Source of the DNA: Methyloligella sp.
GTDB taxonomy: Bacteria > Pseudomonadota > Alphaproteobacteria > Rhizobiales > HXMU1428-3
NCBI GenBank assembly: GCA_021604645.1
Contig: BQJJ01000008.1
Location: 1 to 64,000, forward strand
Length of the DNA: 64,000 nt
Direction of reading: 5' to 3'
In this document: positions 54,487 through 63,155 of the stretch, one piece after another
Layout: each line of letters starts with the position of its first letter
Position numbering within the stretch: the stretch's first letter is position 1
Notes under the pieces: model-generated
The model's input: the letters and a program-made list of their open reading frames with translations, nothing else
Told to the model about the DNA's origin: nothing
The model's database searches: none
Program-made: the position numbers and the translations under genes

Positions 54487-55605
54487 TTAATCATTAAAAG
54501 ATCGACCAAGTAACAAATCAAACGCCTCACGAGCACTCCCGCTTAGCACCCAATGCAAACCAAAACTTGCGCCAACAAAAATCGAAAATAAGGCAATCAT
54601 CGGAGAAAGCGCTAAGGTCGAAACTCCAGAAATTCCCTGTCCAATTGTACAGCCATGCGCCGTAATACCACCAGCGCCCATCGCCATAGCGCCAAGCATA
54701 TGACGGCGCATTTCACGCACCCCATCATAGCTTTCAAAGCGAAGCTCATTGCACCAATATGCCATTATGAATGAACCAAGAAATGTCCCAAGAACCAATG
54801 CAACAGGAAAAGTGATAACCGAACCACTATAAGTCATCAGGTAAATCAAACTATCTCCAAGGGGCAAAACATAACTAATCGCTTGCACCCGCACTTCATC
54901 AAACGGGTCAGACCCTAAATATCCCGTTGCCCCAAACGCCCCAACAACACAAAGGCCAATTAAAATACCGGCGGCAACATCTCTTCGAGACGCTCGAAAA
55001 TTCTTATCTTTAAAGCAAAAATAAAGGAGTGCACCGCCAAACAAAAATCCAAACCCAAGCCATAAAAAAGAGCTTTGTGGGCCAGTGTCAATTCCGAAAG
55101 CCCATTCAAGAAAATGCGGCACTCCCTGTCCTTTAATGGGCGTAAGTTCAAAATCGAACCGGTCAATCAGTCCATTCCTGAAAATCGAAAATAAACCTCG
55201 CGCAGTCATATAGCCAGATACAGCAAGAACCAAAAAATTACACAATGATTTAAGATCACCACCAGCTGCACGGATAATAACGCCATACCCACACGTTCCA
55301 ACCATTGCCATACCCAAACCAAACAAAAGCCCACCAACAATAGCACCAAGCAAACCAAACACTGGGCCGAGGTAAAACACTTGATCAATACGGGCGACAT
55401 CAGAAAACAACAAAAGCTGCACACCAAGTATGGCGACAGCAATAGCTAAAGCCCAAGCCCGCAAACGATCCGTTTTTCCGATTAAGATATAGTCTTCGAC
55501 AGCTCCAAAGGTACAAAACCGAGCACGTCTTGCTGTGGCCCCCATAACAACGCCCAAAACCAAACCGCTTAAAATCAAGTATTCAGCCGTTGAAAAAAGT
55601 TCCAT
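54487..55605 (-). CDS. soxT: Full-length YeeE/YedE sulfur transporter, SoxT-like
   Basis: This 372-residue inner-membrane protein has two YeeE repeats: FGLGMAMVGTCGYGVIIRAA (~95-114) in the first half and GGITAHGCTIGQGISGVSTL (~313-332) in the second, each with the Cys assumed to carry sulfur. TARRARFCTFGAVEDY near the start is also characteristic. It is third in the leftward soxS-soxR-soxT set, which fits a thiosulfate importer for sensing by SoxR. The name is context-based. Confidence 0.85.
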   Translation of the reverse strand: MELFSTAEYLILSGLVLGVVMGATARRARFCTFGAVEDYILIGKTDRLRAWALAIAVAILGVQLLLFSDVARIDQVFYLGPVFGLLGAIVGGLLFGLGMAMVGTCGYGVIIRAAGGDLKSLCNFLVLAVSGYMTARGLFSIFRNGLIDRFDFELTPIKGQGVPHFLEWAFGIDTGPQSSFLWLGFGFLFGGALLYFCFKDKNFRASRRDVAAGILIGLCVVGAFGATGYLGSDPFDEVRVQAISYVLPLGDSLIYLMTYSGSVITFPVALVLGTFLGSFIMAYWCNELRFESYDGVREMRRHMLGAMAMGAGGITAHGCTIGQGISGVSTLALSPMIALFSIFVGASFGLHWVLSGSAREAFDLLLGRSFND

Positions 55606-55630
55606 AAATCCTCAAATTTAAAAATCTAAA

Positions 55631-55972
55631 CTATGGGCAACCAGGCGTATCCTTACAATATAAATTATAAAGAACTGCAATCACTTCAGAAGCTTCCTTG
55701 CTACCAAGTGAATAATAAATCGTCTGCCCCTCACGCCGTGTTGTCACCAAGTTATCAGCCCGCAATCTGGCGAGTTGTTGAGATACAGCTGGTTGGCGCA
55801 AATTTAACAACGCTTCCAATTCACCTACCGATTTCTCACCCTCAGAAAGCATACATAAAATCATCAAACGCGTTTCTTGAGCCAACCCTCGTAAAAGATC
55901 ACAAGCAGCTTTAGCGCTGTTTGACATACTTTCATGGCTTCCCTTTTCCATCAGGGTTTCAACAATATCCAT
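55631..55972 (-). CDS. soxR: ArsR-family persulfide-sensing repressor (SoxR/SqrR/BigR type)
   Basis: This 113-residue winged-helix repressor has the HTH RQPAVSQQLARLRADNLVTT (~59-78), the wing REGQTIYYSL, and Cys40 (LMILCMLSEGE) plus Cys106 (YNLYC), the two positions that form a polysulfide bridge in SqrR and BigR. It is not the [2Fe-2S] SoxR of enterobacteria. It lies between soxT (25 bp) and soxS (109 bp). It probably represses the sox genes until reactive sulfur species appear; its operator is likely ATTC-N8-GAAT (see 56519 and 56695). Confidence 0.9.
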   Translation of the reverse strand: MDIVETLMEKGSHESMSNSAKAACDLLRGLAQETRLMILCMLSEGEKSVGELEALLNLRQPAVSQQLARLRADNLVTTRREGQTIYYSLGSKEASEVIAVLYNLYCKDTPGCP

Positions 55973-56081
55973 AAGTAAAATCCTTAAAAAACCTCAAAAT
56001 ACAAACATACATACATTCAGCATATACATATTATACAGTATCATTCCTTTTTCAGCAAAATAGTACAAAGATAATTAAACT

Positions 56082-56489
56082 CTAATGTACTTTAGTCTGA
56101 ACGATTTTTTCGTTCGGCAGCTTTTTTAAAATTATTTCTAACTGCCCCCAAAAAAACGATTCCCCAGGGTAACCTGTTATGCGACCAACTTCTACACCCT
56201 TATTCACAACAATAAAAGTAGGAGAAAAAGCAAGCTGTTTCAAGAAATTGAGATCTTCAGGAAGTTTCTTATGCAAATCAACGCGGCGTAATGGCGCGAT
56301 TTTTCCAGCAGATGTCCTATGATAAATAACACCAATTTCTTCATCCCACACTTCACACCAATGGCAGCCCCCCGCTTCAACCATAATAAGTTCAGCAGCA
56401 AGAGCTCTTGTTCCTCCAAAAACACCCCCAAATAGAAAGGCAAAGAAGAAAAGTGAAATGAAAGTTTTATAATATTTGTTTTTTATCAT
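56082..56489 (-). CDS. soxS: Periplasmic thioredoxin-like protein SoxS
   Basis: This 135-residue protein has a signal/anchor helix (~8-32) and a thioredoxin-like fold with CHWC (~42-45 in AGGCHWCEVWDEEIG), then LAFSPTFIVVNKGVEVGRIT and YPGESFFWGQLE. In Paracoccus SoxS keeps SoxY active by reducing its Cys. It heads the leftward operon and is divergent from soxX. No SoxV (CcdA-like) partner to reduce it is found nearby. Confidence 0.87.
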   Translation of the reverse strand: MIKNKYYKTFISLFFFAFLFGGVFGGTRALAAELIMVEAGGCHWCEVWDEEIGVIYHRTSAGKIAPLRRVDLHKKLPEDLNFLKQLAFSPTFIVVNKGVEVGRITGYPGESFFWGQLEIILKKLPNEKIVQTKVH

Positions 56490-56518
56490 TTAAGAAACTT
56501 ACATAAGTTTTTAGAAAC

Positions 56519-56534
56519 ATTCAATATTGCGAAT
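56519..56534. promoter_or_regulatory. SoxR operator candidate 1 (soxS side)
   Basis: ATTC-AATATTGC-GAAT, an exact ATTC-N8-GAAT dyad 30 bp upstream of the soxS start codon. The same pattern is reported for SqrR. Confidence 0.7.
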
Positions 56535-56694
56535 ATTAGAACAGTAAATTGACTAAAAAGAAATAGAGAAAAGAAGTCGAAAACTTCACATTAATTTGAT
56601 ACAAATCTACTATGAGGTAGGTAATGAATGAACGTGAAAAGCTAAACTCATGGCATACTTAATACCAATAAATTTATGATTGAAAAATCTTATT

Positions 56695-56710
56695 ATTCAT
56701 ATATGCGAAT
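56695..56710. promoter_or_regulatory. SoxR operator candidate 2 (soxX side)
   Basis: ATTC-ATATATGC-GAAT, an exact dyad 117 bp upstream of soxX and 161 bp from operator candidate 1. Both lie in the soxS-soxX divergent region (56490-56826), which otherwise shows no gene. Confidence 0.7.
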
Positions 56711-56826
56711 ATAGCTATTGATTTATATCAAAAGCTATGTCATGTTAGTTCTTAAGTGCTAATTCGGATAAAAAAACCCTCCAAAAAACCGAATAGCACA
56801 TAGTGGAGGGGGAGGAAAATCTAGAT

Positions 56827-57312
56827 ATGAAAAAAGCAATTTGCACGATTGCTGCGTGCGCGCTCATCAGCGCTACAGCAGCGTCTAGCGCCATATCAAT
56901 AAATACAGCCTTAGCAAATCCCGTAACACCCGATAAGGTAAAAATCGTTAATGGAGAAATTAAAACTCCCCTTACGAATAAACCTGGCAATGCTGCTGAC
57001 GGGAAAAACTGGTTTGCCAATCGCAAACTTGGCAATTGTCTTGCCTGCCATGCCAATCAAGATATGTCCAGCAAACCATTTCACGGCGAAATTGGACCGG
57101 CAGTAAACGAGGTGGCAACAAGATATTCACCAGCTCAATTGAGAGCGATACTGGTTGATGCAAAATCAGTTTTTGGTGATCAAACCATCATGCCCGGTTT
57201 CTATAAGCTGGATACAGGTGAACGTGTCGCAAAGAAATTCAAAGGCAAAACCATTCTAAACGGCCAACAGGTCGAAGATATTATTGCCTATCTACTGACC
57301 CTTAAAAAATAA
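56827..57312 (+). CDS. soxX: Thiosulfate oxidation cytochrome SoxX
   Basis: A 161-residue periplasmic monoheme cytochrome c with a signal peptide (~1-30), CLACH (~74) and a C-terminal Met ligand in QTIMPGF. With SoxA it couples thiosulfate to the SoxY Cys. ATG at 56827 is taken because the GGGGGAGG SD lies upstream; the in-frame GTG at 56803 would precede that SD. First gene of the rightward sox operon. Confidence 0.94.
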   Translation: MKKAICTIAACALISATAASSAISINTALANPVTPDKVKIVNGEIKTPLTNKPGNAADGKNWFANRKLGNCLACHANQDMSSKPFHGEIGPAVNEVATRYSPAQLRAILVDAKSVFGDQTIMPGFYKLDTGERVAKKFKGKTILNGQQVEDIIAYLLTLKK

Positions 57313-57324
57313 GGAACTTTAATA

Positions 57325-57780
57325 ATGAAAGACTTATCACGTAGAGAAGTCCTAGCCCTTGGCTCAACAGCAGCTGCAGCTGCTCTATTCATAAACCCAT
57401 TAACAGCACATGCTGAAACTGATCTAGCAAAAGATCTAATGAAGAAATTCACCGGCGGCAAAGCAGCGACTGCTGGCAAGATTAAACTTGAAATGCCTGA
57501 AATCGCAGAAAACGGTAATACAGTGCCATTGAGTTTCACCGTTGAAAGTCCAATGACTAAAAAAGATTACGTCAAACGCGTAATCATCATCGCAGGCGGC
57601 AATCCACGCCCAGAGGTAGCAACCTTTAACTTCTCTCATTTAAGTGGTGTCGCAAAGGCATCATCTCGTATGCGCCTCGCCAAAACTCAAAATGTAATTG
57701 CAGTAGCTGAGCTTTCAGACGGCTCATTCCATATGGCAAAAACTGAAGTGAAAGTAACAATCGGCGGTTGTGGTGGCTAA
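57325..57780 (+). CDS. soxY: Sulfur carrier SoxY
   Basis: A 151-residue carrier of the sulfur substrate in the Sox cycle. Tat signal peptide (LSRREVLALGSTAAAAALF), a beta-sandwich body, and the C-terminal swinging arm ending in GGCGG, whose Cys binds thiosulfate. It lies 12 bp downstream of soxX and pairs with SoxZ. Confidence 0.97.
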   Translation: MKDLSRREVLALGSTAAAAALFINPLTAHAETDLAKDLMKKFTGGKAATAGKIKLEMPEIAENGNTVPLSFTVESPMTKKDYVKRVIIIAGGNPRPEVATFNFSHLSGVAKASSRMRLAKTQNVIAVAELSDGSFHMAKTEVKVTIGGCGG

Positions 57781-57855
57781 GCTTTTAAGCTGAACCCTAA
57801 AGCAATTTATCAATAAGTTCTGATTGTAAAGACTCAAATTGAAAGACGAATAAAC

Positions 57856-58185
57856 ATGGCAAAATCTAAACCAAGAGTGAAAGCGCCGAAAAAAGCTTCA
57901 AAAGGTGATATCGTCACTATTAAAACTCTGATCTCTCACATTATGGAAACAGGTCTTCGCAAAAACAAAAAAACAGGCAAGATCATTCCAAGGCGAATTA
58001 TCAATAAATTCCAGGCCAAATTCGAAGGCACTGAAATTTTCTCAGTTGATCTAGATCCCGCAATTTCAGCAAATCCATTTTTTCAATTTTCAATGAAAGC
58101 TGAAAAGTCTGGTGAATTTGAATTTATCTGGACAGATGACAACGGCGAAGTTTACTCAAAAAAATCAAAATTAACAGTAAGTTAA
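57856..58185 (+). CDS. soxZ: SoxZ, partner of the sulfur carrier
   Basis: A 109-residue all-beta protein with the family pattern KPRVKAPKKASKGDIVTIKT, IPRRIINKFQAKFEG and NPFFQFSMKAEKSGEFEFIW. It has no signal peptide and leaves the cell bound to SoxY through the Tat system. It forms the SoxYZ heterodimer with the gene just upstream. Confidence 0.97.
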   Translation: MAKSKPRVKAPKKASKGDIVTIKTLISHIMETGLRKNKKTGKIIPRRIINKFQAKFEGTEIFSVDLDPAISANPFFQFSMKAEKSGEFEFIWTDDNGEVYSKKSKLTVS

Positions 58186-58298
58186 GCCAAACTTTGTCAA
58201 TACCAGGCACCACTAAATATAGAGGACCTGGAAATAAAACAAAGGCAATTCAAAGTTTAGCGCTGCGACACTTGAATATGCCGGGGAGGAAAATGATT

Positions 58299-59177
58299 AT
58301 GAAAGGTACCGCAAAAATCAAAGCCCTTAGCGCTTTATTTGCAGTTACAATGCTCTCAGCTACCAGCATCACTTACATGCAAACGGTAAAGGCCGAGGAT
58401 GGCCTGAAAGATGATGGTTTACCAAACGGCATATCTAAAGTGATGGTAAAGCCTGCAACCAATGATGGCCCACTGGACGAAATCTTTTCTGGTTGGCACT
58501 TCAGGTCGAAAGAAACGAAAAACTTACAAAAAGACGACTTTGAAAACCCAGGATATCTTTGGGTCGAACAAGGTGAAGAACTTTGGGCAACAAAAGATGG
58601 CTCAGAAGGAAAGTCATGTAAGTCATGTCATAACGATGCCGCCAAAACCATGAAAGGTGTCGGCGCTGAAATGCCAAAATGGAACGCAAAATTAAAGCGC
58701 CCCTTGACACTTGAGCAACGCATCAATACTTGCCGAACCGAAAGCATGGGGGCAAAAGAGTGGAAGTGGGAATCAAGTCAAATGCTTTCAATGACAGCAT
58801 TCGTCCGCAATCTCTCTCGTGGCATGCCAATGAATGTTCAAGCCGATGGTCCTATGAAACCTTGGGTCGAGAAGGGCAAGAAAATTTATTACACCCGCGT
58901 TGGTCAATTAAATATGTCCTGCTCAAATTGTCATGAAGACAATTACGGCAAATATATTCGCGCAGATCATCTAAGCCAGGGCCAATCAAATGGCTTCCCA
59001 ACTTATCGTCTAAAATGGCAAAAGCTAGGTTCGCTTCATCGTCGCTTTAAAGGCTGCATGAAAAACATTCGCGCAACCCCTTATAAACCAGGGTCAGATG
59101 AATTTGTCGCACTAGAGATTTATCTATCTCAACGCGGCAAGGGCCTCGAAATCGAAACACCAGCTGTGCGCAATTAA
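58299..59177 (+). CDS. soxA: L-cysteine S-thiosulfotransferase diheme subunit SoxA
   Basis: This 292-residue periplasmic cytochrome has a signal peptide (~1-30) and two CxxCH motifs, CKSCH and CSNCH, so it is the diheme form. The active-site Cys, normally a persulfide heme ligand, is in FKGCMKNIRATPY. With SoxX it attaches thiosulfate to SoxY. Of the close starts 58278, 58293 and 58299, the last is nine bases from GGAGG and is used. Confidence 0.95.
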   Translation: MKGTAKIKALSALFAVTMLSATSITYMQTVKAEDGLKDDGLPNGISKVMVKPATNDGPLDEIFSGWHFRSKETKNLQKDDFENPGYLWVEQGEELWATKDGSEGKSCKSCHNDAAKTMKGVGAEMPKWNAKLKRPLTLEQRINTCRTESMGAKEWKWESSQMLSMTAFVRNLSRGMPMNVQADGPMKPWVEKGKKIYYTRVGQLNMSCSNCHEDNYGKYIRADHLSQGQSNGFPTYRLKWQKLGSLHRRFKGCMKNIRATPYKPGSDEFVALEIYLSQRGKGLEIETPAVRN

Positions 59178-59382
59178 TTTAGAAAAAACCTCAATTGCGC
59201 AACCAAGTTATGGGTAGAATAAATTGCCCATACCCCTACTTTATCCAAAACCGGGCTCAAGAAATCTCCTATTCGGTTTTGGGTAAAGTTTGACTGAAGC
59301 TTCTGGTAACGAAACAGTACCGTAATGATGCTCATGGATTGAACTTAAAGTCCGTCCATTACGAAAAACAAAGGAACCCCAA

Positions 59383-61071
59383 ATGATATCTCGTCGAGAA
59401 TTCATGCAAGCATCTGCAGCCCTCGCAGCTATTTACGGCACAACGACCCCTTTGGGCTCTTTAAATGCCAAACAAAAAATAACTGAAGACGATCTTCTAG
59501 GTATGAAACCTTTTGGCAATGTCACGCTAGCTCATCTCACAGATATTCACGCCCAACTCATGCCTGTTTGGTTTAGAGAACCATCTATTAATCTCGGTGT
59601 CGGAGAAGCAGAAGGTAAACCACCTCACCTGACCGGTGAAGACTTTCTAAAACGTTATAATATCGAAGCCGGCTCAGCCGACGCCTATGCCCTCCAATCA
59701 AAAGATTTCTTAAAACTAGCCAAACAATATGGCCAAATGGGTGGCATGGATCGTATCGCAACTGTCTTAAAACACATTCGCTCCGAACGTCCAAACAACA
59801 CCCTCTTCCTGGATGGTGGAGACACCTGGCACGGTAGTTACACAGCTCTACAAACAAAAGGGGCTGATATGGTGGAAGTGATGAATGCACTAAAACCAGA
59901 TGCCATGACAGGTCATTGGGAATTCACACTTGGCGAAGAAAGAGTTCAGGAAATTGTAGATAACTTACCCTTTGCCTTCCTTGGCGCAAATATTTTTAAC
60001 AATGAATGGGAAGAACCAGCATTTGATGCGGTTAAAATGTTCGAAAGAGGCGGCGCTAAAATCGCTGTAATCGGTCAGGCATTTCCATATACCCCCATTG
60101 CCAACCCTCGTTGGATGATACCTAATTGGTCTTTCGGCATTCGTGAAGATGAAATCAAAAAGCAAGTTCAAAGCGCCCGCGATAAAGGCGCGAACCTGGT
60201 TGTTCTCCTCTCTCATAATGGCTTTGACGTTGACAGAAAAGTTGCAAGCCGTGTAAAAGGCATTGATGTCATTCTTTGCGGACACACTCACGACGCAATG
60301 CCAGAGCCGTTAAAAGTTGGCAATACATTACTCGTTGCCAGTGGCTCAAACGGCAAGTTCATCTCAAGACTAGACCTCGATGTTGATAAAACTGGGGTCA
60401 AAGGTTTTAAATTCCGCCTCATTCCAATCTTCTCTGATGTCATCACACCAGATAAAGATATGACGGCCTTGGTCAAAAAAGTTCGCAGCCCCTATGAGAA
60501 AGAATTAAACCGCGTTGTTGGTCAAGCTGATGGACTTCTCTATCGCAGAGGTAATTTCAACGGCACAGTCGATGACCTTATCTGCGATGCTCTTTTAGAA
60601 GAGCGAGACGCCGAAATTGCACTATCACCGGGCTTCCGTTGGGGACCAAGTTTATTACCTGGCCAAAAAATCACCGTTGAAGACATCCACAATGTCTGTG
60701 CGATGACTTACCCCGCCGCCTATAGAACCAATATGACAGGCAAGCAACTAAAAGACATTTTCGAAGATGTTGCAGATAACCTCTTCAATCCAGATCCATA
60801 CTATCAACAAGGTGGTGACATGGTCCGTGTTGGCGGCCTTGGCTACACAATTGATCCTAAGAAAAAAATTGGTGAACGCATCACCAACATGACAGAACTA
60901 AAAACCAACACACCGATTGATATGAAAAAAGAATATGTCGTCGCTGGTTGGGCAAGTGTAAATAAAGATACACAAGGACCGCCAATCTGGGATGTGATCG
61001 AAAAATATCTCGCCAATCACACGCCTGTTCAAGTCAAAGCCAACGACGGAATAAAAGTACTCGGTATGTAA
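59383..61071 (+). CDS. soxB: SoxB, sulfate thioesterase/thiosulfohydrolase
   Basis: A 562-residue dimanganese enzyme of the 5'-nucleotidase-like fold that releases sulfate from SoxY-S-SO3. Tat signal ISRREFMQASAAL; metal ligands in LTDIHAQLMPVW, FLDGGDTWHGSY, TGHWEFTLGEE, LLSHNGFDV and CGHTHDAMP. Normal length. The 205-bp gap from soxA may contain an additional promoter. Confidence 0.97.
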   Translation: MISRREFMQASAALAAIYGTTTPLGSLNAKQKITEDDLLGMKPFGNVTLAHLTDIHAQLMPVWFREPSINLGVGEAEGKPPHLTGEDFLKRYNIEAGSADAYALQSKDFLKLAKQYGQMGGMDRIATVLKHIRSERPNNTLFLDGGDTWHGSYTALQTKGADMVEVMNALKPDAMTGHWEFTLGEERVQEIVDNLPFAFLGANIFNNEWEEPAFDAVKMFERGGAKIAVIGQAFPYTPIANPRWMIPNWSFGIREDEIKKQVQSARDKGANLVVLLSHNGFDVDRKVASRVKGIDVILCGHTHDAMPEPLKVGNTLLVASGSNGKFISRLDLDVDKTGVKGFKFRLIPIFSDVITPDKDMTALVKKVRSPYEKELNRVVGQADGLLYRRGNFNGTVDDLICDALLEERDAEIALSPGFRWGPSLLPGQKITVEDIHNVCAMTYPAAYRTNMTGKQLKDIFEDVADNLFNPDPYYQQGGDMVRVGGLGYTIDPKKKIGERITNMTELKTNTPIDMKKEYVVAGWASVNKDTQGPPIWDVIEKYLANHTPVQVKANDGIKVLGM

Positions 61072-61150
61072 AAAATATCGAACATATAGTTTTTTATTTA
61101 TCTAAATATATGCAAATTTACGCATGCAAGCATCTTCAAGGAGGAGTGCT

Positions 61151-62455
61151 ATGACCACAAAGCTTAACACACCAGAGCTAAGCCGCAGAGCGCTGCTAAA
61201 ATCAGCAGCCGCAGGTGGTGTAACCTTGGCAGCAAGTGCTACAGTGACTGCAGGAGCAACTACAGCCGCACAAGCTTTAGAAAAAGAAACAAAAGAAAAC
61301 CCAATCACAACCAAGCAAGACTGGAACCAGGTTCTAGGAGATGGTGTCGATGCCAACCCCTATGGCAAACCATCTGAATATGAAAAGAATGTCATTCGCA
61401 GAAGCGTTCCCTGGTTAACCGCCTCCCCAGAGAGTTCCATAAACTTCACCCCCCTCCATGAATTAGATGGCATCATCACGCCCAACGGTCTTTGCTTTGA
61501 GCGTCATCATGCAGGCATAGCTGAAGTTGACCCCACAGAACACCGCTTGATGATCAATGGTTTGGTCGATAAACCACTAGTTTTCACAATGGAAGATCTA
61601 AAACGCTTCCCACGTACCAATAAAATTTACTTCCTAGAGTGTGCGGCAAATTCTGGTATGGAATGGCGTGGTGCTCAGCTGAATGGCTGCCAATTTACAC
61701 ATGGTATGATTCACTGCGTCAATTACACTGGCGTATTATTAAAAGATATCCTCGCCGAAGCCGGTTTAAAAACAAACGCAAAATGGTTGATGCCAGAAGG
61801 GGCGGACGCCTCTGGCATGAACAGATCTGTCCCAATTGAAAAAGCCTTAAAAGATTGCATGGTCGCTTTCAAAATGAATGGTGAAGCGCTGCGCCCCGAG
61901 CAAGGCTATCCACTTCGTCTAGTCATCCCAGGCTGGGAAGGCAATATGTGGGTTAAATGGTTACGCCGAATTGAAGTGGGTGACATGCCATGGCACGCCC
62001 GTGAAGAAACCTCTAAATATACAGATCTTATGGAAAACGGCAAAGCCCGCCGTTTCACCTGGGAAATGGATTGCAAGTCCATTATCACCAACCCAAGCCC
62101 GCAAGCCCCTATCACTCATGGCAAAGGACACACAGTCCTGACAGGGTTAGCCTGGTCTGGCCGCGGCACAATTGACCGTGTTGACATCACATTAGACGGA
62201 GGAAAAAATTGGCAAAAAGCCCGCATTGACGGCCCAAGCCTAGATAAAGCACTACACCGTTTCTACTTCGAATTTGAATGGGATGGTCGCCCTCTCTTAC
62301 TTCAATCAAGAGCGATAGATTCAACCGGTTACGTCCAACCTACCAAAGATGAGCTACGCGAAGTTCGCGGTACGAATTCAATTTATCATAACAATGGCAT
62401 TCAAACTTGGCATGTCAACGGAAAGGGAGAAGCTGAAAATGTTGAAATTTCCTAA
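61151..62455 (+). CDS. soxC: Sulfane dehydrogenase molybdoenzyme subunit SoxC
   Basis: A 434-residue molybdopterin enzyme of the sulfite-oxidase fold. Tat signal LSRRALLKSAAAGGVTLA, Moco domain with the Mo-ligand Cys in FLECAANSGMEW, WEGNMWVKWLRRI, and a C-terminal Ig-like dimerisation domain. It oxidises sulfane sulfur on SoxY with SoxD, so full oxidation to sulfate without stored sulfur is expected. ATG at 61151 follows AAGGAGG. Confidence 0.96.
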   Translation: MTTKLNTPELSRRALLKSAAAGGVTLAASATVTAGATTAAQALEKETKENPITTKQDWNQVLGDGVDANPYGKPSEYEKNVIRRSVPWLTASPESSINFTPLHELDGIITPNGLCFERHHAGIAEVDPTEHRLMINGLVDKPLVFTMEDLKRFPRTNKIYFLECAANSGMEWRGAQLNGCQFTHGMIHCVNYTGVLLKDILAEAGLKTNAKWLMPEGADASGMNRSVPIEKALKDCMVAFKMNGEALRPEQGYPLRLVIPGWEGNMWVKWLRRIEVGDMPWHAREETSKYTDLMENGKARRFTWEMDCKSIITNPSPQAPITHGKGHTVLTGLAWSGRGTIDRVDITLDGGKNWQKARIDGPSLDKALHRFYFEFEWDGRPLLLQSRAIDSTGYVQPTKDELREVRGTNSIYHNNGIQTWHVNGKGEAENVEIS

Positions 62456-63092
62456 AACTCTATCAATTGTTTTTTGCTTGTCTTTATGTGCGACGCCTGT
62501 TTTCGCAGGTAAACTAAACCTGGGCCGCGAAGCGACAAAAGCCGAAATCAAAGCCTGGGACATTGATGTTCGCCCCGACGGCCAAGGATTACCTGAAGGT
62601 AAAGGCACAGTTGAAAAAGGCGAGCAAGTTTTTGCTGAACAATGCGCTGCTTGTCATGGTGACTTTGGTGAAGGTGTCGATAGATGGCCGGTTTTAGCTG
62701 GCGGCTTGGGCACAATCAAAAGTGAAGATCCTGTTAAAACTGTCGGATCATATTGGCCATACGCTTCAACTGTTTTTGACTATATTTATAGAGCAATGCC
62801 ATTTGGCAACGCCCAGTCACTCAGCCCTGATGAAGTCTACGCAGTCACCGCTTACATTCTTTATTTAAATGAAATAGTCGCGGAAGACTTTGAGCTATCA
62901 AAAAAGAATTTCACATCTATAAAGATGCCAAATGAGAAAAACTTCTTTGCAGACCCAAGGCCAGATACACCTTCGAGAAGCAAGAAAAAACCTTGCATGA
63001 AAAATTGCAAGAAAGAAGTTAAGATAACCAAGCGAGCACGGATAATAAACGTAACTCCTGAAGAAGATAAAAAAACAGCTGCTAAAGAATAA
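62439..63092 (+). CDS. soxD: SoxD cytochrome subunit, single-heme short form
   Basis: A 217-residue cytochrome c that takes electrons from SoxC. It has a signal peptide (~1-22), one heme motif CAACH (~70) with an axial Met in the MPFGNAQSL region, then a Lys-rich tail with CMKNC. Paracoccus SoxD is ~380 aa with two hemes, so only the first domain is present. The start at ATG 62439 with SD AAGGGAG overlaps the soxC 3' end by 17 bases, indicating translational coupling. Confidence 0.92.
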   Translation: MLKFPKTLSIVFCLSLCATPVFAGKLNLGREATKAEIKAWDIDVRPDGQGLPEGKGTVEKGEQVFAEQCAACHGDFGEGVDRWPVLAGGLGTIKSEDPVKTVGSYWPYASTVFDYIYRAMPFGNAQSLSPDEVYAVTAYILYLNEIVAEDFELSKKNFTSIKMPNEKNFFADPRPDTPSRSKKKPCMKNCKKEVKITKRARIINVTPEEDKKTAAKE

Positions 63093-63097
63093 AGTTT

Positions 63098-63132
63098 AAG
63101 GCTCAAAAGTTATTTTGAGCCTTTTATTTTTA
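63098..63132 (+). terminator. Terminator after soxD
   Basis: AAGGCTCAAAA/TTTTGAGCCTT with a GTTA loop and trailing TTATTTTTA; it closes the soxXYZABCD transcript. Confidence 0.85.
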
Positions 63133-63155
63133 ATGAAAAACAAAGGGGGAAGACA

